Positions 1 through 12,440 of a stretch of 64,000 nt of DNA are shown one piece after another. Below the pieces are notes generated by a model that worked only from the letters and a program-made list of their open reading frames with translations, was not told the origin of the DNA and did not search any database. Where the stretch lies: the NCBI GenBank assembly GCA_033961575.1, contig CM066731.1, forward strand, positions 131,619,001 to 131,683,000. The letters are read 5' to 3'. This DNA comes from Aselliscus stoliczkanus. Taxonomy: Eukaryota; Chordata; Mammalia; Chiroptera; Hipposideridae. How positions within the stretch are numbered: position 1 is the first letter of the stretch; the number at the start of each line of letters is the position of its first letter. The position numbers and the translations under genes were made by a program.

Positions 1-39
1 GAAGGATTGATCCAGGGCAGCAACTTTAAGTAGAAAGTT

Positions 40-400
40 CAAGGAAAGCCTCACTAAGAAGGTGACATTTGAACTTGGACTTGAGGGAGGTAAAAAGAGC
101 AAGCCCTGTGAATTACCTGGAAGAACTGTGTTCCTGGAAGATGAAACAACACAAATGAATCTAAGCTGGAAGCAATATTATGTTTTTGAGGAAGAAGGGA
201 GTCCAGTGTAGGTTGGGGACAGAGTAGAAAGAGATGAAACCAGAAAGGAAACTTGAATTCTCCAAGCTAATTTAGCTGCAGCATGCAATGCTGAGTAGGC
301 AGAGAGTTGGACTGGTAAAGATATTTAAAACAACATTAACCACAGAGTGGTTTTATCAGGAGGATTAGAAACTAATGCCTATAGAGACTAACAAGGCAAT
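40..400 (+). repeat. Possible ancient unassigned repeat
   Basis: The phrase aaggtgacatttgaacttgg and the GA-rich text after it resemble a widespread old mammalian repeat ('...tgacatttgagctgag...'). A similar segment occurs at about 37900-38100. The family is not assigned and the boundaries are vague. Confidence 0.35.
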
Positions 401-690
401 GATCTCACTAAAAGATGTTTACCACAAACTACATATACAAGATTTGAGAGGTGTAGAGCTCTGGTGAGCATATATAGTAATCACATGATACACACATCTC
501 ATGAGTTTTATAGAGTGAGGAGAGACAGAGTCTGTGTCTTTTATGTTTAATAATGAACATAAATTTCTTTGTAAAATAACTATTCTATATAACATGAATA
601 ATATTTTATATTTGCTAATAATTTGCTTTATATCTTAATTGGAGGCAATAGTGATATTAATTACAGATGTTAATAAAGAAAGCTAATATA

Positions 691-1136
691 GGGCCAGCCG
701 AGTGGAACATTGGTTAAGAGCTGGTTTGGGATGCCGGTAGCCCCGGTTCAGATCCCACATATGGGGGCCAGTGACACTGCCCTCTACATCTAAGATGGTG
801 AACAACAGCTCCACCTGGAGCTGGGCTATGTGAGCCCCGGTGACGGTGTAGGCTGCAGTGGGTGGCCATAGGCTACAGTGAGTGGCCAGCAGCCAGCGTG
901 AGTGGCTGGCAGCCAGTGTGAGCTGCCAATAGCGTGGTGAGCAACCATCCAGAGGCCGGCGACCGATCTGCCTCATCCGGGAAGAGTGCAATGACGATAC
1001 CAACATGGGCCAGTGAATCAACGTCTTCCACAACTAGACTGAAGAACAAAAGGACAGCAACTTGTCTGTTCCCTTTCCCCGATTCACCAACGCTGTTACC
1101 TTTCCCCAACTCCCCAATAAAATCTTTTAAAAAAGA
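691..1136 (+). mobile_element. Long tRNA-derived SINE (head plus body)
   Basis: The element begins gggccagccgagtgg, has a pol III B-box-like ggttcagatcc, continues through the long body with two 20-bp gtgagtggc-type units (about 879-920), and ends ccccaataaaatcttttaaa. A perfect 13-bp target-site duplication, gaaagctaatata, lies at 678-690 and 1137-1149. Open frames on the minus strand here are repeat translation, not genes. Confidence 0.93.
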
Positions 1137-1429
1137 GAAAGCTAATATATTTCACAAATGTGTCTTAAATTTCGTAACAGAGAAGTAAGCTTGGAGAAAA
1201 CATTTTTGATGTAACAAGTGAAATGACTAAAAAGTTAACACTCGAGTTCCAAAATTGAAATGTAAGACAAAAAGATAATTAACGGATGTGTATGGTATTA
1301 GCCAATATTTGGTCTGTGACAGTGGTGTGAAGAGCTAGATATTGTCCTGGGCTATTTAGAATTCAGGAGATATGATATAATCCTCAGTTGCATTCTAAAT
1401 AACTTGAGAGATCTTCTCCTCCACTCCTT

Positions 1430-2060
1430 ACACCAACCCCTATTCCTATTCCAACTATTGTCATGGCTATTCTAGTCTTGTCCTCTCATTCCCCTCTTCC
1501 AAAGTTATCTTTCCAATTGCAAACATGATCACATGAACGTGTCATCCTATTATTTAAAATTCTTCAGGCACTTTTCTTCAACTTCAGACTAAGCACTAAT
1601 CTTCACTTTGTAGCGTAAAAGCCATTCATAACCAGATTTGTCTAGGTCTCATTTCCTGATAATTCTCCATGTGGATTCTATTGTATAGCTTTTTTCCCTT
1701 TTATGCCCTCAAAATGCTATTTCTTTTGTTTAATTAGTATGTTTCTCCTATCCTCATCCCAATTATTTCCTCACCTTCATTAATTTTGCTGTCTTCAACT
1801 CCTCCATGAAGCTTTCCTTTACAGTGCCTCCCTACCCACTCCTCCTTTGGGTCTCCAAAGTAGACTGCTTAAGAAAAGTTATCACATTGGATTTTATCAG
1901 ATGCTTTATTTCTTTGTCTGCCCTACAAGGCTGAATTCTCAGCACGAGAGCTGAGTCTTATTCATCTTTGTATCACCAGTTCTTAAAACTGTGTCTGGCA
2001 TCATGTTACAAAGATGGAGGAATGGATAGTGTAATGAAGGAATGAAATAATGGACATAAT
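1430..2060 (+). mobile_element. L2 LINE 3' end
   Basis: Pyrimidine-rich text with tccatgaagctttccttta, then ctgagtcttattcatctttg, gtatcaccag and tgtctggcatcatg: the recognisable order of the L2 3' region, well diverged. Confidence 0.75.
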
Positions 2061-3040
2061 CTTAAGCAACTTAATTTCTTTAAACCACAGATTTTTCTCC
2101 TTTGCAGATATTTTTATTTTACTATGATTCACTTTAAACATGAAATCTGATTGCCATCAAATTTCTACCGTTAGCATTTTCATCAGGGGTAGAAGCGTAT
2201 ATCACAGGGTTTGAAATAACAGGTTCATATATTATTTGCAATTCCAGCAGCAATTTTCTTTGCAACCCTCAACAACGTTGCAATTGTGCATTTTAAAATT
2301 TAATTTATAATTATGAATTACTACTCAATCATAAATATTAAGTAATAAAATAAATAACCTTACTGGCTTTCAGATTCTTTTATTAGCACAACTGGAAGAC
2401 CACTGTTACACATGATTTCATACAGAACATATAAAATAGTAAAAGTAGAAATCATAGCTTTTCAAGTTGAAGCTGAAATGGGGACATCCAGCCTTTTCCC
2501 CTTATTTTCTTCCCTTAACTTCCACCTGTGGGTCTTCAATATGCATCTGTGGTGTTACTTAAAAATACCTAATTCTACTATATGGAAAACAAGACAAAGA
2601 CATGGGATGGATGAAACTCAGAAGTATTAAGTATAGACAGTAGGCAAGCCATTGGTTTGTGAAACATAGGTAAAATTCATAAGAAGTATGACAGAAAGCA
2701 AATTAGTAACTTGTAAGATAGAGATATCTATCCACCCTATAGATAGAATAATCAAAGTATATCATAAAAAAGTGAATGGAATCAACTGGAGAGTTATTTA
2801 CAGATTGAAAGAGATAGAAAGACCAAGTCACAAGATACAAATCATACCACCACCAGGTTGAAAGGTGCATTATTACTAAGTTAGCCACCCATGTATAACA
2901 AACATCATGGTTCTCTTCAGGTCCCATGTTTATGTTCTGTCCCACATGTCCAGAGAAAAGGCAAGGCTATTCAACAGTCCATGTGAAAATGACAACAATT
3001 GTCCAGGTCCTGCTCCTAAATACCTCTAATAGAACAAGAA
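2061..3040. other. Unassigned AT-rich intronic DNA
   Basis: I see no gene, recognisable repeat or strong motif. Small open frames (about 2412-2630 plus, 2703-2945 minus) have no recognisable content. Confidence 0.4.
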
Positions 3041-3410
3041 TGTGTTGGCTTCAGGTACCAACATTCCCTGAGCCCTCTTGTTTAGTGTAACTTGTAACCA
3101 CGTCTTCAGTAAGAAAGGCTGCTGTGGCAGAGAGACAGAAAGAGAGGCAGGATATATAACTGTTGTGCAATACAGGATTCAGAAGGGGTGATCTTTCAAC
3201 CCATTTTGTACACTGTCCCAAGTATGTTAACCCATCCTCAACTCCTTTCCCTTGCTTCTTGCTGCATTTTCTCATTTGTTCAATAAACCGTGTTGTTCAA
3301 GTACCTTAGTTTGGGTCTGGGAGTCTTTCTGTTCTTTTAACTCCTAGGACTTTCTCTCAGTTAATCAGCTTGGTGGCTGCCGTTGCCTCAGTGTAATTTT
3401 CCACATGATG
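3041..3410 (+). repeat. Possible old LTR remnant
   Basis: A polyadenylation-like block (tcaataaaccgtgttgttca) is followed by tttgggtctgggagtcttt and, at about 3395-3425, ccacatgatggggccc. This order recalls the R-U5 end of an LRR-free gammaretrovirus-type LTR next to a primer-binding site. Diverged, with no internal genes; boundaries uncertain. Confidence 0.25.
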
Positions 3411-3420
3411 GGGCCCTTGA

Positions 3421-3984
3421 GACTGTTATTGTTTGGAAAATATGGTTATAATGCAATCTTACAAATCAATAAACAGTTGTCTGGTTTTGTAAGCCTTTCA
3501 CTAATCTTAACTGTTATCAATCCTAGTTAATTTAACATGGCTTTTATAGCATTCCCAGACTACATTAAAAAACTTTGTTTTTAAAAAACGTATTCTAAAT
3601 TCTTTTCTAGGAATCTTATCCCCTACAGGAAGTTCTCGTATATAGCCCTGATATTTCATGAAAGCTTTGTATCAAAACACATCCAACTTTTCTCTCAGCT
3701 TGTAATGCTGTTCTTCTGACTTATACACTTTAATATTCTATTAAGGTTGCATCAAATAAAGAGATATTTTAATTTTCATTCTTCCTGATGAACTTTTAAG
3801 ATTTTAAAATAAAATAATTTGTAGGTACCTTTTCAAATATATAATATGCTTTTATATCATTGTAAACATAAAATAGACTCTTAGAGTGTTGGTGGGCATT
3901 GTAGGTTGAATCATATGAAACTGACATTTTTGTAAGTCTGAACAGCCAAATATTGGAACTTTTATGTAATTAAAATTAATTAAT
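3421..3984. other. Unassigned AT-rich DNA
   Basis: Nothing recognised apart from the SINE target site at its right end. Confidence 0.4.
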
Positions 3985-3986
3985 GA

Positions 3987-4428
3987 GGGCCGGCTGAGTG
4001 GCACATTGGTTAAGAGCTGACTTGGGATGCCAGAGGCCCCGGTTCGGATCCCACATATGAGGACCAGTGACACTGCTCTCTACAGCTAACAACTGCTCCA
4101 TCTGGAGCTGGGCTGCAAACCCCGACGACAGTGTAGGCTGCAGCCCCTGCTGCAGTGGGCTGCCATAGGCTACAGTGAGTGGCCAGCAGCCAGCATGAGC
4201 GGCTGGCAGCCAGCGTGAGCTGCCAATAGCCGCGGTGAGCGACCACCCGGAGGCCAGCGACCAATCTGCCTCATCCGGGAAGAGCGCAATGACAATACCA
4301 ACAGTGAAGCAACATCCTCCGCATCTAGATTGAAGAACAAAAAAGGACAGCAACTTGTCTGATCCCCTTCCCTGATTCCCCAAAGCTATTCCTCTTCCCC
4401 AATTCCCCAATAAAATCTTAAAAAAAAA
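3987..4428 (+). mobile_element. Long tRNA-derived SINE
   Basis: Starts gggccggctgagtggcaca, B box ggttcggatcc, full body, ends ccccaataaaatctta plus poly(A). The duplication aaaattaattaat occurs at 3972-3984 and 4429-4441. Minus-strand open frames here are artefacts of the repeat. Confidence 0.92.
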
Positions 4429-5640
4429 AAAATTAATTAATTAATCTTGTTCTAACTATTGTCGGGTTTAGGCCTCCCTCAAACACTTAATAATTTATTA
4501 GCATTTCATTGAGGACTTCTAATAATTCTATTGACTCTTAAGGGAACTACTTCACTTATTGGAAAATTTTAACTTATGGAAAGTTCTTCCTAATTTTGAG
4601 TAAAAACCTGTATCAGTATACCTTCATTTTATGTGTAGGGTATTTATATTCATTATCATGCAAACCAGGACACTTTTGAGAGTGAAATAGGATATTCTTA
4701 ATAATTATGCAGGGACATCAGGTGTAAACTGAGACAATACCAAACAAATAAGTAGGACAATCATCCTATGTATGGGTCACGATGAATACATATAATTCTT
4801 CCTTTATAATGTATCCTTTACAATAACCAATAAAGAATTCCTCCTTTAAAATAACCAATTATTTCTCCTTTATAAGTTATCCTTTACAATAACCAATGGT
4901 TTCTTCTATAGCTTTTTCTCCTGTCTTCATGAAATTCAATACAACTGTATTTCTTTCAATCATTCCTCTGCTGGCATGACTTCGAACCCTATACATTAAA
5001 CTTAGCTTAGTATAAATATATTAAATATGTATTATAAAGCAAGAAGAATCAAATTAAACCGAATTAGCTTCTCAACCACAAAGTGGACAAATCATAAAAC
5101 TAATGGCAATGCACATCCCTAAAATAATCTTTAGTTGTAAATCACGGGCTCCTTATGTGTCCCATCTTTCCTTCTTATCCACACTATGTTCTTCTTTTTA
5201 TTCCTCTCTTTCTCTTACCAGTGTCTGAGGCTTGCAATGACAGGAATAATATTGTTTTGATTTGCCTGTTTGTCAACATTAAAAATGCCTCAGAAGCCTT
5301 TTGATTGAATACAAATATCCATTTGCTAATATCCTCAGGTAGAAATCTATTCCTTATTTTGTATTGTCCTCTATGTAAATATACTCAACTAGTAAATAAA
5401 AAGAGTGCATGGAATTTATTATAGGGTTTTGAACCCATCAGTGGTTCTCACCTCTGCTATTTACCATGTTCTTCATAAGTGTTCAGCCTATTTAAGAGAA
5501 TTATTTAATTACTTAAAATGTAGCTGTAATAATTGTATCAGTAGAGTGATCCCTTTCCAGTTTAATAAAGCATTTATTGGCAATAGGAAGTTGCATGTGT
5601 ACCAAGATTAACTAAAGTAAATTTCAGGTCTTTGGATTAT
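4429..5640. other. Unassigned AT-rich DNA with a short tandem repeat
   Basis: No gene recognised. It includes the imperfect tandem repeat at 4794-4897 and a 68-codon frame at 5405-5611 that looks like chance. Confidence 0.4.
4794..4897. repeat. Imperfect tandem repeat, three partial units
   Basis: The motif tcctttacaataaccaat recurs at 4814-4831 and 4880-4897, with a degraded copy (cctttaaaataaccaatt) between them. Each is preceded by a ttcctcctttata-like block. Confidence 0.7.
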
Positions 5641-6760
5641 AACAAAAATAAAGGAAGCAGAGCATCTGATGGAGAAATGGTCAGTAGCATGGTTGATGAA
5701 GAGGAGAAAGAAATGAGACTCAGAAACCAAACCCTGGCTCTCAGTTAATGCCTCAAGACCTTGGAGAAGTTCCATTGAAATGGTAAGGACTAAAAGCTAA
5801 ACTTTAAAGAATAAATTAGATACAGCGAGTTAAAATTAAGCTTGATGGCAAATGAAAAGATTAGAAATGGATCCGTTACTTGAAATGAAGTTAAGTATGA
5901 AGGCTTGGAAAGGAGGTTCAGTTTTTCCTCTGAGATAAGAGGAAGAACTAATAGCTGATTAACTATATAAACTTTGAAATGGAGGTGGATGAAATTAATA
6001 GGGTCCATGCCTGATGGACTCTAGTTTCTTAAAAGTATGATAATGGACACCTTGATAATGGAATGCCAGGTTGAGTCTTTGAGGAAAGATTTCCAGGAGT
6101 TGTTAAGCAAATGTGAACATGATTGATTAGGAATCAAGGGGGCTGACTATGACTGAAAATATTCTTTAAGGATAACTGACAACAATGTTAGGCAATGTTT
6201 CTTGAGCACCACGTGGGCCAGGAGCAAGCATGGAGGAAGCAGATGACTGAAAGACAGTATACAAGGCAGAACCCAAAGAATGTGACAAGGCTGTTGTTAC
6301 AGGTGAGACTGCTGTTAAAAAGACTTAAAATGAACTCTGATCATGGTAGGAAGAGAAAGAAAGTCCAGAGTGAGTGACAGACTGGGAGGAAGGATTACAG
6401 TCAGCATGGCAGCATTATGGAAGACTAGGAAGAATGTCGTGGTCATAAGCAAACTTTCAAAGTTCAAGATCTCAAAGGCAGGACCATGGGAGTATGCTGC
6501 TGAAAGAGTGATGAAGTCATTGGATTAGAGGAGATAAAAAATGTGTTAAATGGATTATCATTGAGGATAATGAAGTAATGATTTTTCAGGGACCTTCCAA
6601 CAGAGATCAAGAAAAGAAGAAACAGAAGAAAAAATTAAAAGGCTCTATGAGGCTTACCATGAAGTGGAGAAGTAGAGAGAGAATGACTCAAATGAGATGA
6701 ATTAACATAGCTGAGAAATATAAGAAGGAAAACTTTCCCAGAGGTACGGGCTAGGCATAA
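5641..6760. other. Purine-rich (G/A on plus) unassigned sequence
   Basis: Long stretch with excess A and G on the plus strand (for example aggaagaggag-type text around 5690-6700). It may be an old diverged repeat. Two overlapping 60-codon frames near 6195-6528 have no recognised similarity. Confidence 0.3.
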
Positions 6761-8582
6761 AGTCTTTGTCTATCAAAAGTAGCAGCTGGGTAGAATCATA
6801 ACTTAATATCACTCAACTCTAAAATTATTGAAAAACATTAGAACAACAATTCCCAAAAAAAACGATTAAGGAAAAAGTAGTTAGAAAATATGCATTGCAA
6901 ACATTTCTTAAATATAGATTTCTTCCATATTAAATTATTCTTTTAATACCTACAGGCATCAGTTCCTATTTGGCAGATCAAGATCCTGCCAAATTTTGTT
7001 TTGTTAAGAGAAGAAAACAGAAGAAAGTTCTCCAAGCAATATTTTATTTGAAATGTTATTTTTAAATATGGCCATATCAGGTCTCTTGAGATGAAAACCT
7101 ATCCTGATAAAAGTTTATTATTAATAGGACTGATGGAGCTGAACAAAAGGAGAGGACTGCAGAGACAAGATGCCAATAGCTGCAAATAAAAGTAAGAGCA
7201 TACTCTCCCAACAGTGTCTCCACAGACACTGTGAAATATTTGAAATAGTGATGATGTGAAAATAGTGACACCAAAGAATTAAACAAGTAGCATTGTTACA
7301 TGCCAGCATCCTAGCAATTCCTAAGTACAAAGGAGGAAAAACTATGAATTGTTGAGGAATCCAGAGCCAGGCAGAATGGGGACAACAGACACCACCCCAC
7401 TGTCTGGCTCCAGAGAGTAGAAGGTGCAATGCCACAATCTCAGAACCAATTCAGAAGGTATGTATACTGGAGAACCCATCTGAGCAGCAGTGCAGCACAC
7501 AGACTAATTTAGAAATGTGCTGAATGACCGAGAACAACAGACCAATGGTTTTCACCTGGGGAGCATTCCTACAAAGAGAAAATGCTCAAAATCTACCATG
7601 AAGCGTAAGATAAGGCTCCATTTCCTAGACAGAGAGGAGAATAGACATGGTAGCCCAGAAGCAGGGATGTCATAAGGACAGGGATTGAGGGTGGGAGTAG
7701 TGTATGGACCAAGGATCTACTCATTACTAATGAAAGGCACTAAGACGAAAGCCCAAGTCCTGTGGACTAGATACCATGTAGTGACAAGGAGGTATCATTG
7801 AGGCATGGCATTTTCGAAGCCTCACAGAACTCCAGTCACCTGTGGTTGTCAGTGAAGAAGACCAGAAGAAAAATGGCATCACAGGGATCTGGTTGATTAA
7901 CTTAGATCATGCATCTTGCATTTAAGAATTTAATACCAAACACTTCATTGTAGCAGTAATGAAAGGGGAGCAATTACTATCCAACCTGCCTTTTTTGGGA
8001 TGGGCCTAAAGGTGGCCTAGCCTGATGTAGTACTGTTAAGACAGAAATTTCCAATTTAATAAAATGGTGGAAGGCAAAGCCAAATGACAAAGGGTTGACA
8101 AATGAAGGAGTAAAGAAGAGGGCCAAAAAAAAAAAAAAAAAATCAACTGTAAATTACTTCTTCCACAATCTATTAGTAAGGTCACACTCCTTGTTTAAAA
8201 ACTTGAACAAACTTAATCATTAGGTTATCATTTGGTCATGGTGGAATTATAAACACATATTCCAAGGGCAGTTCTAAAATTATAGTAGCACTGAGTTTTA
8301 ACACTATAAACATCATAATAGACAAAATAAGAAGGCTATTTCATAGATTTTCCTTAAAGTGAAAACCCATATTTGTCATAGAAAGAGTCACAGATCACTA
8401 GCAATATAGGAAAGCACTGCATCTGAGAAACTGAAGGAAAGAAATGAAGCAAGTTAAAATGTGGTACCTGGTGAAAGTAGCAAAGTTGAAAACTGGGTAG
8501 TTTGTTTTTCTCTCACACTTCAGCTGTCTGAATGCAAAGAAGAAGCAATTAAGGGAGAAACTGAGTTTAAAAATACATATAA
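6761..8582. other. Unassigned DNA
   Basis: No gene recognised. There is a poly(A) run at 8127-8144. The 104-codon minus-strand frame at 7121-7435 has no recognisable domain. Confidence 0.35.
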
Positions 8583-10075
8583 GAGGGAGATCTGGTCAAA
8601 CTGGCAGAGTAAGCAAGCACTGTGCTTCCCTCCTCTCATGACTATATCAAAATTACAACTAAACTACACAACAACCATCGTTGAGAACTGCCTGAAGTCT
8701 AGCTGAACCTAAGCTCTACTACTATAGACATATGGAAGAAACCACCTCAAGACTGGTGGGAGTGGCATAATGTAGAACGGACTGGCCTCACACCTGCATG
8801 TGACCATTAAAAATTAGGAGGGATATCTCAGCTGTGGAAGACCCTCTCTCCCCAGCAAAGAGTAAGGGGACCCAGCCCCACACCAGGTTACTCAGCCCAT
8901 GGTTTCAGTGCTGGGGAGAGAAGCCCCAACTTCTGGCTGTAAAAACCAATGGAGAACACAGCCCAGTGAGACCAGGGTGCTGGAATCCCAGGCTCTCCTC
9001 TTAAAGGGACTGCGCACAAACTTACTTGCTGATCCACTCCCTCACTCTGAGATCCAGAGCTGGGGTAGCAGCTCAAGGTTGCCAGGGACATAAGGGAAAG
9101 AAGTAAATTGCCTGCCTTCAAGGCAAGGGCTGGATGGGCAGCTTTCTCCTGGACAAAGGAGCTGGTAGAAGACATTATTTCTCTGTTGAGCTCTGCCCAG
9201 TCCCTGCGTGTAGACACAGGCAGCTGCTATACCTGAGTCTCTATCAACTTGGCTAACACCATCCATTCACCCTTATTCCCTGAGACCTCTCCCCATCCAA
9301 CTGTCAGGCCCACCCAAGCAGTTTCTAGTGGCTATTCTGCATAATAGCTTGTCTTGGACTTTCCTAAAATTTCTCAGTTTCACTAGATAGAACATTTTGA
9401 TGGTTGTCAGATGAGAGGGGGTTTGGAGATAGGTAAAAAAGGGGAGGAGATTAAGAATCACAAACTGGTTATTATGAAGTCGTCATGGGAATGTAGGGTA
9501 TAACATAAAAAATATAGTCAATAATATTGTAATAACTATATATGGTGGCAGATGGGTACTAGATTTGTTGGAGTGATACATGGGAGGAGGCTGGGGACAG
9601 GGTGAAAAAGATGAAAGCAATAAGAAGTACAAATTGGTAGTTACAAAATAGTCATGGGGATGTAAAACATAGGGAATATAGTCAATAATATGATAATAAC
9701 TATGTATAATGCCAGGTCATTACTAGACTAGCAGATCACTTCTTAAATTATATAAATTTCTAACCACTATGCTGTACACCTGAAATTAACATAAAATAAT
9801 ATTGACTGTCAGCTGTAACTGAAAAACTCAAGAAGGGGCAAAAGGCAAAGGTGGATAAGAGGTGAAAATTTCCATATATAAAGCAAATAAGTCATGGAAA
9901 TGTAATGCACAGCATAGAGAATATAGTCAATATGACAGTGTCATATGGTTGCAGGATTTATCATGGTGATCACTTATTTGGGTATATAAATATTGAACAA
10001 CTATAGTATACTCCTGAAACATATAATATTGCATGTTAGTTATATTTTAATAAAAAATCATTTAAAAAGAGGGTT
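8583..10075 (+). mobile_element. ORF-less LINE-1: 5'UTR joined to repeated 3'UTR
   Basis: From 8583 (gagggagatctggtcaaact) to about 9380 the sequence follows an L1 5'UTR: gagggatatctcagctg, gaagccccaacttctggctg, ggggtagcagctcaaggttg, ctgcgtgtagacacaggcag. At about 9385-9395 it passes straight into L1 3'UTR (gaacattttgatggttgtca). The 3'UTR unit, marked by aatatagtcaataat-type text, appears three times (about 9393-9570, 9581-9835, 9836-10070) and ends atattttaataaaaaatc. Neither ORF1 nor ORF2 is present. Open frames on both strands at 8888-9266 are 5'UTR artefacts. Confidence 0.75.
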
Positions 10076-10176
10076 AATATGGAAAAAATAAAGACATGAA
10101 ATAAATATGGAATTATCATTAAAAAAATATATGTAGGAGCTAATATTTGAGGGAGAAATAGGATAAGAAAAGAAGA

Positions 10177-10650
10177 GGGCCGGCAGAGTGGTGCATTGTT
10201 TAAGAGCTGGTTTTGGGACACCAGTGGCCCTGGTTTGGATCCCACATATGAGGGCCAGTGACACTGCCCTCTACAGCTAACAACAGCTCCATCTGGAGCT
10301 GGGCTGTGCGAGCCCTGGAGACGGTGTAGGCTGCAGTCCCTGCTGCAGTGGGCTGCCATAGGCTGCAGTGAGTGGCCGGCAGCCAGCGTGAGCAGCCAGC
10401 AGCCAGCGTGAGCTGTCAATAGCCGCAATGAGCGACCATCCAGAGGCCAGCGACTGATCTGCCTCATCCAGGAAGAGCACAATGACGATACCAACATGGG
10501 CCAGTGAAGCAAGGTCCTCCGCAACTAGACTGAAGAACAAAAGGACAGCAACTTGTCTGTTCCCCTTCCCCCATTTTCCCAATGCTGTTCCCCTCCCCCA
10601 ATTCCCCAATAAAATCTTTAAGGAAACAAACAAACAAAAAAGCAACAAAA
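10177..10650 (+). mobile_element. Long tRNA-derived SINE
   Basis: Starts gggccggcagagtgg, carries ggtttggatcc (B box with one change), full body and ccccaataaaatcttta with an A/C-rich tail. The duplication aagaaaagaagag is at about 10165-10177 and 10651-10663, the last g being shared with the element start. Confidence 0.9.
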
Positions 10651-11094
10651 AAGAAAAGAAGAGAAAATATTATAAATATCACAGGCAAAGAAATTAGATT
10701 TTTCACTTAATGTCTGCATTAAATTATCAATCATGTGAAACTGCTTAAACTGACTAGATTGATATGCAGTAAAGAGAAAAGGACAAAAACTGGTAAACGT
10801 TAATGCATCCTCCACCTTAATCAGTCAATCATTCTATCAATAAATATATAGTAAGCAGTTGGGGAATGGAGGAGAAGAAATATTAAAAAGAGCATAAATG
10901 TGTTCAAAATATTTAATTTAGGTAGGCACACAAATCCACATAAAAGATTAGTAAACGATTAATTATAGCATACACTTAATAATATTTTTTTTCTATGTGA
11001 TGTTTTAAAATTTGTGTGTGCATTTATTCATCCATCCAATTGAAATAGACAACACTCAAAGACTGATATGATAGGCTCTATGATGAAGGTCACC
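10651..11094. other. Unassigned AT-rich DNA
   Basis: No gene or clear repeat seen. Confidence 0.4.
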
Positions 11095-12440
11095 GGGAAC
11101 ACCTGGATTTCCATATGCAAAACATACACTTTATCCCCTACCTCGTATCACATACAAAAATAACTAAGAATGAATCAGACTTACACATATGTGATAACAT
11201 TCTAAAACTTATAGAAGAAAACAGAGAAATATCTTTGTGACCTCAGTGTAGACAAAACTTTCTTGGGACACAAAAAGCACTAACCACAAAAGAAAAATTG
11301 ATAAAAGCTACCTTCATCAACATTACATTTCTGTTCTTTAAGAGACCATTAAAAAATATGATTAGCGAGGGCCGGCCGAGTGGCGCGGTGGTTAAGCGCT
11401 GGCTTGGGAAGCCAGCGGCCCCGGTTCAGTCCCACATATGAGAACCAGTGACACTGCCCTCAAAAAAAAAAAAAAAACACTATTAGCGAAATGAAAAGGC
11501 AGGTCACAAGCTAGACAAAAATATTCATCCAACAAAAATCTGACAAAAGACACACACAGAATATATAAAGGCCTCCTACAAATCCATACCAAACAGAAAA
11601 CAACCCAATTTAAATGGTCACAATACTAGATTAAGCACTTTCAAAAAAGAAGATATACAAATGGTCAATAAACACACAAAGAGATGTTCAATTATTCTAG
11701 TCATCAGGAAAATGCAAGTTAAAACTAATGAGTTGCCACTTTGAACTGTCTAGAACAGGATAAAACTTTCTTATCAAGTGTTGATAAGTGAAGGAAGTAG
11801 AAGTCTGGTGTCCTGGTGAAAGTGAAAAATTGTATTACCACTTTGGAAATGAGTTTGGCAATTTTTCATAAAGTTAAATAAAGAAATTCTTAGTGACCCA
11901 GCAATTCCACTCCTTGGTATTTACCCAAGAGAAATGAAAACGTGTCCACAGAAATATTTGTAGAAGATTGTTCATAATAGCCTTATTCATAATATGCCCA
12001 CATGAAATAACCTACATGTCCATAACAGGAAAATTCATAAACAAATTGGGGTATTTGTATTAATGAAATTCTACTCAGAACATTTTTTAAAAAAGAATCA
12101 AGTACTGATACACAAAACAACAGGATGAACCTCAAAAATATTATGTTGAGCTAAAGTAGCCAGATATAAAAGAGTGCACAATGAATGATTCCATTTATGT
12201 GAAGTTTTAGAGTAGGAAAAACCAAAGTGAGATAGAAATTAGAACAGAGGGTGCGTTTGGGTAATAGGGGGAGTCAATTTTGACTAGGTCATGAGGAAAC
12301 TTTTTGGAGAGGTGAAATGTTCAATATTTTAACTGGATTATGGATACATGTATCAACAACTGTCAAATTTCATTGAACTAAACACTTATAATCTGTGTTT
12401 TACTGTACAAATTAGGCCTCAATTAATAAATAAGGATTGG
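11095..12440 (+). mobile_element. Old LINE-1 3' part (ORF2 end and 3'UTR), split by a SINE
   Basis: ORF2-derived text starts near 11095 (tttccatatgcaaaacatac, tatagaagaaaacagagaaa), is interrupted at 11369-11477 by a SINE, and resumes with aatgaaaaggcaggtcacaa. Later blocks include gacccagcaattccactcct and ccatttatgtgaag. It ends in 3'UTR text (gtacaaattaggcctcaatt). Many stops; not functional. Confidence 0.85.
11369..11477 (+). mobile_element. Short head-only SINE inserted in LINE-1
   Basis: It has only the tRNA-like head, from gggccggccgagtggcgcgg to gacactgccctc, followed straight by poly(A). The flanks share attagcga (11361-11368 and 11481-11488). LINE-1 sequence continues on both sides, so the SINE is the younger insertion. 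Confidence 0.92.

Noticed and set aside
683..1109. Minus-strand open frames of 78-116 codons over the SINE; similar frames recur at 3976-4410, 10036-10706 and 63408-63986
   Set aside because: They resemble each other because they are translations of the same SINE body; they are not protein genes.
3987..4055. tRNA-like head with A- and B-box motifs, possible tRNA gene
   Set aside because: No proper cloverleaf acceptor stem; the head continues into a SINE body and has target-site duplications.
8127..8144. Poly(A) after gaagagggcc as a minimal SINE remnant
   Set aside because: No target-site duplication and only five bases in common with the SINE start.
8888..9266. Overlapping frames on both strands, up to 109 codons
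   Set aside because: They lie in LINE-1 5'UTR-like sequence that is relatively G/C-rich; no recognised domain.
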